10,390 nt of DNA from Christensenella sp. UBA2853. GTDB taxonomy: Bacteria > Bacillota > Clostridia > Christensenellales > Aristaeellaceae. The position numbers and the translations under genes were made by a program. Of the stretch, positions 5,579 through 10,390 are shown one piece after another. Where the stretch lies: positions 523-10,912 of the forward strand of contig DEFL01000034.1 in NCBI GenBank assembly GCA_002350845.1, in the 5' to 3' direction. The notes under the pieces are model-generated. The model was given only the letters and a program-made list of their open reading frames with translations. It had not been told where the DNA came from and ran no database searches. Positions within the stretch are counted from its first letter, which is position 1. Each line of letters opens with the position of its first letter.

Positions 5579-6031
5579 ATGCTTCAGATCGGAACGCCTG
5601 CACCGGACTTTTGTCTTCCGGACCAGAACGGGGTCAGCCGCCGGCTTTCGGATTATCGCGGACAGAGAGTGATCGTGTACTTCTATCCAAAGGATATGAC
5701 TGCGGGATGCACCTCTCAGGCGTGCGGCTTCCGTGACCTGTATCCGCAGATCCGGGAAAAAGGTGCCGTGATCCTGGGCATCAGTGCCGACACGGTGGAA
5801 TCCCACAAAAAATTCGAGGAAAAACACGGCCTTCCATTCATTCTGCTCTCGGACCCGGAGAAAACGGTGCTGCAGGCGTATGATGTCTGGAAGGAAAAGA
5901 ACATGTACGGCCGGAAAGTCATGGGTGTTGTGCGCTCCACTTATCTGGTGGACGAAAATGGCATCATTGTGAGCGCGCTGGATAAAGTCAAAGCCAAAGA
6001 GAATCCCCAGCAGATGCTCAGCGCCCTGTGA
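5579..6031 (+). CDS. bcp: Thiol peroxidase of the Bcp/PrxQ peroxiredoxin family
   Basis: The product is 150 residues, the normal Bcp length. ATG 5579 follows AAGGAGG at ideal distance. The thioredoxin fold begins IGTPAPDFCLPDQNG. The active-site block FYPKDMTAGCTSQACGFRD (35-53) holds the peroxidatic C44 and the resolving C49 in the CxxxxC spacing of atypical two-cysteine PrxQ enzymes. GISADTVESHKKFEEKHGLPF and the late STYLVDENG are also typical. The enzyme reduces hydrogen peroxide and organic hydroperoxides in the cytoplasm using thioredoxin or another electron donor. It lies 15 bp after the hydrolase-rubredoxin gene, so the two are almost certainly cotranscribed and likely act together in peroxide defence. 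The strong terminator at 6062 closes the operon. Confidence 0.95.
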   Translation: MLQIGTPAPDFCLPDQNGVSRRLSDYRGQRVIVYFYPKDMTAGCTSQACGFRDLYPQIREKGAVILGISADTVESHKKFEEKHGLPFILLSDPEKTVLQAYDVWKEKNMYGRKVMGVVRSTYLVDENGIIVSALDKVKAKENPQQMLSAL

Positions 6032-6061
6032 CGGAGCCATCAAAAAATGCGAGAAGCGATT

Positions 6062-6101
6062 GGGGCACCCTCCGTAAGGAAGGTGCCCCGGTGGTTTTAT
6101 T
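6062..6101 (+). terminator. Intrinsic terminator after the peroxiredoxin gene
   Basis: The arms GGGGCACC (6062-6069) and GGTGCCCC (6082-6089) form a perfect 8-bp GC-rich stem, extended inward by TCC/GGA. The stem is followed by GGTGGTTTTATTT. It lies 30 bp past the stop codon. Confidence 0.92.
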
Positions 6102-6155
6102 TGAGCAGGTTTTTCAGTTGACTGACTGGCTCAAACAGATGCTGCAAGCTACGAA

Positions 6156-6277
6156 TAGCCCTGTCATTGCGAGGAGCAAAGCGACGTGGCAATCCGTATT
6201 CTCCAGTTAAAAAAGCTGCGGAAAACGGATTCCCACGTCACCGGTGTGCGCACCGGTTCCTCGGAATGACAGGGCTA
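6156..6277. mobile_element. Palindromic MITE-like element with TA-flanked termini
   Basis: This 122-bp palindrome starts TAGCCCTGTCATTGCGAGGA and ends with its inverse (19 of 20 matches). A second arm pair follows: GACGTGGCAATCCGT on the left and GACGTGGGAATCCGT inverted on the right (one mismatch). Between the two arm blocks, the right side carries an extra self-complementary hairpin, ACCGGTG-TGCG-CACCGGT. The outermost TA at each end fits a TA target duplication of the mariner type, though the palindrome itself makes that ambiguous. From general knowledge, CTGTCATTGCGAGG repeats of this kind are dispersed between genes in many gut Bacillota. It encodes nothing of its own. Confidence 0.75.
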
Positions 6278-6401
6278 AACGCATTATCATCTGTTGTGCT
6301 CTGGATTTTGGGGAGCAAAATCCGATGCTCGTTATAACTGTGGACGCGTCGTCACAAGCTCCATATCGTTCGTTTCCGTGCAAGCACGAAAACTCATTCA
6401 T
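6207..6401 (-). CDS. Doubtful 64-residue frame starting upstream of the palindrome
   Basis: ATG 6401 is preceded by AAGGAGG, an unusually good ribosome binding site, and the frame MNEFSCLHGNERYGACDD... stays open for 64 codons. The C-terminal third is encoded by the right arm and the centre of the 6156-6277 palindrome, so the present end of the frame is set by that element. It may be a truncated gene, or a chance frame in repetitive DNA. No domain is recognised. Confidence 0.2.
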   Translation of the reverse strand: MNEFSCLHGNERYGACDDASTVITSIGFCSPKSRAQQMIMRLALSFRGTGAHTGDVGIRFPQLF

Positions 6402-6614
6402 TCCGCTGCTCCTCCTTTTCCCAAAAAGTCTGGCGACTTTTCGGGAGCCCTGTTTTCAGTCTCTTATGCCGTTCTCCCCGAACATCGTTCCTGCCCAGGA
6501 GTCTCACCGGAGCGTCGCTGCGCTCGTCCCGTTTGTGGAGTCTTGGCACGGTCATATCCTGTTCGGACGGTCATTCAGTTTTCTTTTGAAGTGGCATTTT
6601 CATCTTTTCGGGCA
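6278..6614. other. Hairpin-rich spacer without a convincing gene
   Basis: No supported gene fills this stretch apart from the doubtful frame starting at 6401. It is dense in local inverted repeats: GGATTTTG-GGGAG-CAAAATCC at 6303-6323; TCCC, AAAAGTC, loop TGGC, GACTTTT, GGGA at 6419-6446 with a single 1x1 internal mismatch; CGTG-CAAG-CACG near 6379; and GAGCG-TCGCTG-CGCTC near 6510. This density suggests a structured RNA or a composite of dispersed repeats. I cannot assign strand or family. Confidence 0.4.
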
Positions 6615-6616
6615 AA

Positions 6617-6697
6617 TAGAAAAAGCCGATTTACACAACCCCTTGCCGAAAGGATAGAGATACCCTTTCAAAGCAAGAAGTCATGTAAATCGGCTTT
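6617..6697 (-). terminator. Long-stem terminator of the putative ncRNA
   Basis: The arms 6622-6635 and 6684-6697 (AAAGCCGATTTACA and its exact inverse) form a perfect 14-bp stem, with inner pairing of CTTGC/GCAAG and GAAAGG/CCTTTC. On the minus strand the stem ends in a run of five T residues followed by CTATTT, a textbook intrinsic terminator in that direction. On the plus strand the stem is followed by GTTGC, so termination there is unlikely. Confidence 0.75.
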
Positions 6698-6880
6698 GTT
6701 GCAAAGTCGAAGCCTGTTTGTGCGCCGCACTGTCAACAGGCTGAAAACAGGTGGGCGGCGTCGGCATTTGGTAGCAGCCGAAGCGTTAGCGGCAACTTAG
6801 GCGCACCGCAGCCCGTGGCATGAACCACGCAAATCTTTGCTTCTCGGATATTCAGTTGTGTACTCCCCAACGGGGAGCAT
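6618..6880 (-). ncRNA. Putative structured non-coding RNA of about 260 nt, family not identified
   Basis: A strong minus-strand promoter (6886-6913) predicts transcription from about 6880, and an intrinsic terminator ends at about 6618. Between them no frame is convincing, but helices are abundant: CTCCCC/GGGGAG right at the 5' end (6863-6877), GCAAA/TTTGC (6829-6840), CGTGG/CCACG (6814-6829), TCGGC/GCCGA (6761-6781), AGCCTGTT/AACAGGCT (6711-6742), and a long-range GTGCGCC/GGCGCAC pair (6720-6726 with 6800-6806). The segments 6855-6862 and 6632-6639 are exactly complementary over 8 bp, so the 5' part can pair with the terminator's downstream arm and close the whole molecule. Size and isolation resemble 6S RNA or the raiA-type ornate RNAs of Bacillota, but I cannot match a consensus. 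It is not RNase P RNA, tmRNA or SRP RNA by visible motifs. Confidence 0.55.
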
Positions 6881-6885
6881 GGGTT

Positions 6886-6913
6886 TTTATACCAAGGATG
6901 CAAAAATTGTCAA
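6886..6913 (-). promoter_or_regulatory. Strong promoter for the putative ncRNA
   Basis: On the minus strand there is a perfect -35 TTGACA (6908-6913), a 16-bp spacer and -10 TATAAA (6886-6891, 5 of 6). It is the closest match to the vegetative consensus I found in the window. No coding sequence follows, and the predicted start at about 6880 leads straight into the hairpin CTCCCC/GGGGAG. Confidence 0.7.
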
Positions 6914-6988
6914 GGAAAAATATGGAGAGTAGAATAGACAAGCTCCACATGTCAATTAAGTGTCTTATGTTTTTCAAATAGAATACGA

Positions 6989-8716
6989 TTATCTCTGGGA
7001 GACGGTGAACAGCGAATAGAAGTAACCCTTCTGCGCCATGAGATCATCAAAGGTCCCTTGTTCCGAAACCTCGCCGTTTTTCAGCGCGAACAGACCGGTA
7101 CAGCGGCGGAGGATATTCTCGTCCAGGTCGTGTGTAACAATGACGCGGGTGTAGCCGTCCAGCTTCAGAATTGCATCCAGCACCTCAAAGGAGGTCTCAG
7201 CGTCCAGAGACGCTGTCGCTTCATCTACGAACAGCACAGGCGTCTTGCGCAGCAGCGCCCGGGCGATGGAGATGCGCTGCCGCTCGCCGCCGGAGAGGCC
7301 GGAGCCGTTTTCACCGCAGAGATAGTCCGCGCCCTTTTCGTCGATGAGCTTTTTCAGTCCGGACAGCCGCACGGCACGGTCGATCTCCTCCTCCGGGAAC
7401 TCGGAAAACATGGTGATGTTGTCGCGAACCGTGCTGTTGAATACAAACACGCTCTGCTGGATGATGGACACGAGATCGTAGAGTGAGCCGGTGGAAACGG
7501 TTTTGAGTTCTTTTCCGTCATAGAGGATCTCGCCCTGATAGTTCTTCGAGGACGCCATCAAGAGGTTCAGGATCGTGGACTTGCCGCTGCCGGAACCGCC
7601 CACCAGCGCGTAGCAGCCGCCGGCGCGCAGTTCCATGTCCACGTCACGCAGCACAGGCTTTCCCTCTTCGTAAGAAAACCCAAGGTTTTGTACGGAGATC
7701 CCCTCGGTCAGCTGCGTGGCGATCTGCTCCCCCTCATCGGGGATGTTCTGATGTAAAGCCAGCGCCAGCTTGTCGATCAAGCTGAGCGCAGACTGTTTCC
7801 CGGCGTAATACGTTGGGAAGACCTGGATCGGCGCAAGCACGTAGTTCAGAAGCTGTACAAAAACGATCGCCGTACCGGCGGTGATGCCTGCTTTCCCAGA
7901 AAGTGCCAGGGCGGCAGCCACAAAGAACACGCCGAACTGCAATACGCCGCCCGCGAGGCCGGAGGCATAGGAGACGTGGAGCTTGACCTTCTCCCGGCTG
8001 TTTGCCGCATCCGCAACGCTGTTGTTGCTCTCGTCGTGGAGGGCGGAAATGCTCTTCTCTGCTTTGAAGCTTTTGATCACCGCGAAGCCGGAAAGCACGT
8101 CTTTGAGTATGCCGGTGTAGCGCTCCTTCTTGTCGGACACGTCCTTTTCCGCCACAGCCGCCTTGTTGCCGAGCACAACGGATACAAGGATTGGCAACAG
8201 CGAAAAGCCGATGGCGATCAACGTCAGCAGAGGGCTGTACCACAACATCAGTCCCAGTGCGCCGACAAAGGTAATGCCGACCTGGATCGTGTTCTGCAAC
8301 ATACGGATGTAGTCCTGCTCGATGGTGTTCGCGTCGTTGGACAGCGCGGAGAGATAGCGCGCGCTGTTCTCTCCGGAGAAGGCCTGAATGCCTTTTTCCA
8401 TCAGCCGGTCAAAGGCGTATTTGCGGTATTGCTGCATCGCCCTGGCACGGAATCTGGAGAGGAACGTCCGGTCGAGCGCCCAGGCGATCAGCATCAGCGC
8501 AAAGCCGATGCCCGCAATGAACAGCAGCGCGCCGAAACGGATCGTGGTATCGCCGGAGATCAGATCGGAGATTCCCTTGATCGTCCATGAGATCACGAGC
8601 TCCGACACCGCTGCGAGAAACGCCGCGAGCACGGTCATCACGAGATTGAACTTGTTGTTCCGGAACAATTCTTTGACGAAGGGGCGCCGTAGCGCCTGGA
8701 TTTCTTTCTTGCTCAT
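6989..8716 (-). CDS. ABC exporter half-transporter (fused membrane and ATPase domains)
   Basis: The product is 575 residues. ATG 8716 follows AGGAGGG at good distance. Residues about 20-320 hold six predicted membrane helices of a type I exporter (for example 25-45, 62-82, 145-160, 163-183, 258-273, 280-298). Residues 340-575 form the ATPase: Walker A GGSGSGKST (373-381), Q-loop near Q420, signature LSGGERQR (474-481), Walker B VLFVDE (494-499) and H-loop H529. All catalytic residues are present. There is no N-terminal C39 peptidase domain, so it cannot trim double-glycine leaders. As a half-transporter with no partner gene here it likely works as a homodimer, exporting peptides, lipids or drugs. 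It is the last gene of a probable operon behind an XRE-TPR regulator and a small membrane protein. Confidence 0.94.
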   Translation of the reverse strand: MSKKEIQALRRPFVKELFRNNKFNLVMTVLAAFLAAVSELVISWTIKGISDLISGDTTIRFGALLFIAGIGFALMLIAWALDRTFLSRFRARAMQQYRKYAFDRLMEKGIQAFSGENSARYLSALSNDANTIEQDYIRMLQNTIQVGITFVGALGLMLWYSPLLTLIAIGFSLLPILVSVVLGNKAAVAEKDVSDKKERYTGILKDVLSGFAVIKSFKAEKSISALHDESNNSVADAANSREKVKLHVSYASGLAGGVLQFGVFFVAAALALSGKAGITAGTAIVFVQLLNYVLAPIQVFPTYYAGKQSALSLIDKLALALHQNIPDEGEQIATQLTEGISVQNLGFSYEEGKPVLRDVDMELRAGGCYALVGGSGSGKSTILNLLMASSKNYQGEILYDGKELKTVSTGSLYDLVSIIQQSVFVFNSTVRDNITMFSEFPEEEIDRAVRLSGLKKLIDEKGADYLCGENGSGLSGGERQRISIARALLRKTPVLFVDEATASLDAETSFEVLDAILKLDGYTRVIVTHDLDENILRRCTGLFALKNGEVSEQGTFDDLMAQKGYFYSLFTVSQR

Positions 8717-8740
8717 CGGATATCCCTCCTGTCTTGTTCA

Positions 8741-8911
8741 TCAGTAGCGGATGATGTAGTACAGCACGTAGGCCCAGCTGAGCAGTCCGTGGAAAATGGC
8801 CCAGCCGATGGAGTGCCACGCGGTATAGCTGATGACCATGGCCAGGGCGCTGCCAAAGGTAATGCCGGATTTTACGGTTTTTTTCACAACAGTTTTCTTC
8901 TCGTCTTCCAT
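8741..8911 (-). CDS. Small two-helix membrane protein upstream of the ABC exporter
   Basis: The product is 56 residues. The start at ATG 8911 is chosen because AAGGAG lies 7-8 nt upstream; an in-frame ATG at 8944 has no site. The N-terminus is charged and basic (MEDEKKTVVKKTVKSG). Two hydrophobic segments follow, about residues 17-32 and 34-54 (ending WAYVLYYIIRY), joined by a very short AWHSIGW turn, which implies a hairpin in the membrane. The stop is 24 bp before the exporter start, so the two genes are surely coupled. I do not know a named family. Position suggests an accessory or immunity protein for the exporter, or a small regulator of it; this is inferred from context only. Confidence 0.75.
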   Translation of the reverse strand: MEDEKKTVVKKTVKSGITFGSALAMVISYTAWHSIGWAIFHGLLSWAYVLYYIIRY

Positions 8912-8986
8912 GTGTGTATCTCCTTCTTCAAATTCTGTTATCATGGATGCGGAACGAGGGCGGACGAATGCAGCGTCGCAAGATGA

Positions 8987-10054
8987 TCAATCTTCGCTCA
9001 CCGCGCTCCAAAGAGCGGTAAACTCCTCGTTCTCAAATTGGCTTACCGCGTTACGGACGCCGTCCATTGCCGTTGCCCCCAGGTCATCGTTTGCGCTGGC
9101 GCCCTCAATGCGGCCCACAAAGCGGATGTCGCTTTCATCATAGCTGGGAGAGGCGTCAAAGAATGCGGCAAGCTCTTTGGCCTTTTTCAGGGTGTCGCGC
9201 GCCGCCTCCCCCTGCCCCGACAGGTGCTGTGACCCGGCCAGAGCGACGAGTAGCACAGCGCTGACTCTGTCGAAGTAGTTCGGCTTGCCCCCCTCCCGCA
9301 ACCCCTGCAGAAGACTGATCCCCCAGTGCAGAATCGCTTGGGCGGAAGCATGATCACCATGGTTCAGGTATACGTTCACATAGCCGATGATCGTGGTGAT
9401 CAGATCGGAGACGAGCTTCAAAAGAGCCTCCGACAGAAACGGTACCGCCTCCTCAATGTGGTCGCTTTGGGCCAAAATATGACCGATCCGGGGGCTGTAT
9501 ACCCCGTCTGCGTTATGGGTTTTCCAAAGCTCTATGGCCTTGTCCGTTTCGCCCAGCCCCAGATACGTTTGCGCGAGTCTCCCGTAGATTGTCTGCTCAC
9601 TGATCTGCGGGTCTTCGTTCTGCGGCAGCAGCAGCCGGGATTGCTCCAGAAGCTCCAGCGCGCGGCGAAACAGGGCCTTGTCCCCGCTGTCAAAGCCAAA
9701 GGCGCGGTAAAGCGCGGCGCTCTCACTGACAATCTGAAAGGAGTGGGGATACTTCTTGAGGGCCTTTTCCGCCTCCGCAAGCCCGTCCCAATCCTTGCTG
9801 CGGCGGTATTCCTGCAAGCGTTTCACCGTCGTCTCCAGACGGTTGTCCTTGACTTCATAGCCCAGCAGCACGTCCACAGAGGTATCGAAAAAATCTGCCA
9901 TCTGGATGATTAGCTCCAGCTCCGGGGTGGACAGCTTCGCCTCCCACTTATATACCGCGCCTGCCGTCACCCCCAAGGCCTCGGAAAGCTGCTCTTGGGT
10001 CAATGACCGCGCCTTGCGGAAAGCGCGGATGTTCTCCGCCAGCATCATCTTCAT
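8987..10054 (-). CDS. XRE-family regulator with C-terminal TPR domain
   Basis: The product is 355 residues from ATG 10054, which follows AAAGGAGG with ideal spacing; an upstream ATG at 10096 has no site. Residues 5-63 are an XRE helix-turn-helix: NIRAFRKARSLTQEQLSEALGVTAGAVYKWE, with VTAGAVYKWE as recognition helix, then PELELIIQMADFFDTSVDVLLG. From about residue 75 to 340 the protein is all-helical with TPR-like units, such as RRALELLEQSRLLLP, IYGRLAQTYLGLGETDKAIELW and ARDTLKKAKELAAFF. This layout resembles peptide- or ligand-sensing regulators of the RRNPP type, although that assignment needs structural comparison. It is the first gene of an operon with the small membrane protein (75 bp gap) and the ABC exporter, so it likely controls that export module. 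The ligand is unknown. Confidence 0.88.
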   Translation of the reverse strand: MKMMLAENIRAFRKARSLTQEQLSEALGVTAGAVYKWEAKLSTPELELIIQMADFFDTSVDVLLGYEVKDNRLETTVKRLQEYRRSKDWDGLAEAEKALKKYPHSFQIVSESAALYRAFGFDSGDKALFRRALELLEQSRLLLPQNEDPQISEQTIYGRLAQTYLGLGETDKAIELWKTHNADGVYSPRIGHILAQSDHIEEAVPFLSEALLKLVSDLITTIIGYVNVYLNHGDHASAQAILHWGISLLQGLREGGKPNYFDRVSAVLLVALAGSQHLSGQGEAARDTLKKAKELAAFFDASPSYDESDIRFVGRIEGASANDDLGATAMDGVRNAVSQFENEEFTALWSAVSED

Positions 10055-10084
10055 GTGTCCGCCTCCTTTGTGTTTCTGTAGATG

Positions 10085-10113
10085 ATTATGATGCATCGAA
10101 GCTGGAAAGTAAA
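10085..10113 (-). promoter_or_regulatory. Promoter of the regulator-exporter operon
   Basis: On the minus strand there is TTTACT (10108-10113), a 17-bp spacer and CATAAT (10085-10090, 5 of 6 to consensus), about 30 bp before ATG 10054. It is the best-placed promoter for the three-gene operon. Confidence 0.55.
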
Positions 10114-10115
10114 CA

Positions 10116-10158
10116 GACCGGTCATATCAATTGGATTTTATTTTTCCTACTGTCAGTA
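10116..10158. promoter_or_regulatory. Two palindromes upstream of the regulator promoter
   Basis: A perfect 8-bp palindrome GACCGGTC (10116-10123) lies 2 bp upstream of the -35. A perfect 11-bp odd palindrome TACTG-T-CAGTA (10148-10158) lies further up. Either could be an operator for the XRE regulator, which usually binds its own upstream region. The palindromes are seen directly; the binding protein is inferred. Confidence 0.35.
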
Positions 10159-10269
10159 AGAGTTTTGCTTTTTGGGGGCAAAAATAGGAATCAATAGAAA
10201 CAACAGCCAAAGTTGACCTAAAAAACGAGTATACACGTAGCGGCCTGCTTGAATGAGCAGCAGATATTA

Positions 10270-10297
10270 TAAAGACGGCGGGGATTGCTCCCCGCCG
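10270..10297 (-). terminator. Terminator for a gene entering from the right
   Basis: The arms CGGCGGGG (10276-10283) and CCCCGCCG (10290-10297) form a perfect 8-bp GC stem with a 6-nt loop. On the minus strand it is followed by TCTTTATAAT, a moderate U-tract. It separates the regulator operon from whatever lies to the right. Between this site and 10158 I see nothing else. Confidence 0.65.
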
Positions 10298-10305
10298 CCG
10301 ATGCC

Positions 10306-10383
10306 TTATACATCAATCAGATCATGGTTTACGATTTCCATAACCCTGTCCCAGATGATGTTCATCCGCTGCAAAATCCAAAC
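10306..10383 (-). pseudogene. Short 3' end of an unidentified frame
   Basis: A minus-strand frame ends in TAA 9 bp before the terminator stem and encodes MNIIWDRVMEIVNHDLIDV from ATG 10365. An in-frame TAA at 10384-10386 limits it to about 25 codons, and there is no ribosome binding site. The protein-like sequence and the adjacent terminator suggest the remnant of a gene broken further right, but it is too short to name. Confidence 0.25.
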
Positions 10384-10390
10384 TTAAAAG

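Noticed and set aside
6863..6889. Plus-strand terminator (CTCCCC-AAC-GGGGAG then GGGTTTTTAT)
   Set aside because: The T-run is better explained as the -10 region of the strong minus-strand promoter at 6886-6913, and no plus-strand gene ends nearby; the hairpin is then the 5' end of the RNA.
7976..8590. A 204-codon plus-strand frame opposite the ABC exporter
   Set aside because: Antisense of the conserved membrane domain; low-complexity composition and no start signal.
6989..8716. The ABC exporter as the processing transporter of the double-glycine peptide
   Set aside because: It begins directly with the membrane domain and lacks the N-terminal C39 peptidase, and it is almost 7 kb away in another operon.

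Overview
The window looks like a chromosomal segment of an anaerobic, probably gut-associated, Bacillota (Clostridia or Erysipelotrichia type). This rests on moderately GC-rich genes with strong AGGAGG-type ribosome binding sites, a rubredoxin-bearing hydrolase next to a PrxQ-type peroxiredoxin, a FatA-type acyl-ACP thioesterase, and double-glycine leader peptides. The organism is inferred from gene content only.

Left end (1-805, minus strand). A peptide gene with a double-glycine leader (bacteriocin or RiPP-like precursor) runs off the left edge. Upstream of it lies a gene for an unrecognised 61-residue protein with three evenly spaced cysteines. Each gene is preceded by the same promoter-like element, GTTGATACGYAC-N12-TGGCAGTGC as read on the plus strand. 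The two copies are exactly 500 bp apart, so the two small genes probably belong to one regulon.

Middle (806-6101). In order: a flavin reductase-like protein (minus), divergent from an HxlR regulator (plus) with an operator-like dyad between them; a minus-strand pair, acyl-ACP thioesterase followed by a YjbR-EVE fusion; then a plus-strand run of a TPR protein with terminal CxxC pairs, a metallo-beta-lactamase-fold hydrolase fused to rubredoxin, and a Bcp/PrxQ peroxiredoxin, ending at a strong terminator. The last two genes suggest a small oxygen or peroxide defence operon. Well-formed terminators and promoters separate these units.

Gene-poor spacer (6102-6988). It holds a 122-bp TA-flanked palindromic element (MITE-like), a hairpin-rich stretch, and then a highly structured region that I read as a minus-strand non-coding RNA of about 260 nt. 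That RNA has its own TTGACA-N16-TATAAA promoter and an intrinsic terminator with a 14-bp perfect stem. I cannot name its family.

Right part (6989-10054, minus strand). An apparent operon of an XRE-TPR regulator, a 56-residue two-helix membrane protein and an ABC exporter half-transporter. This layout fits a ligand- or peptide-responsive export or immunity module. The exporter has no C39 peptidase domain, so it is not the obvious processing transporter for the double-glycine peptide. The right edge holds a minus-strand terminator and the end of a short unidentified reading frame.
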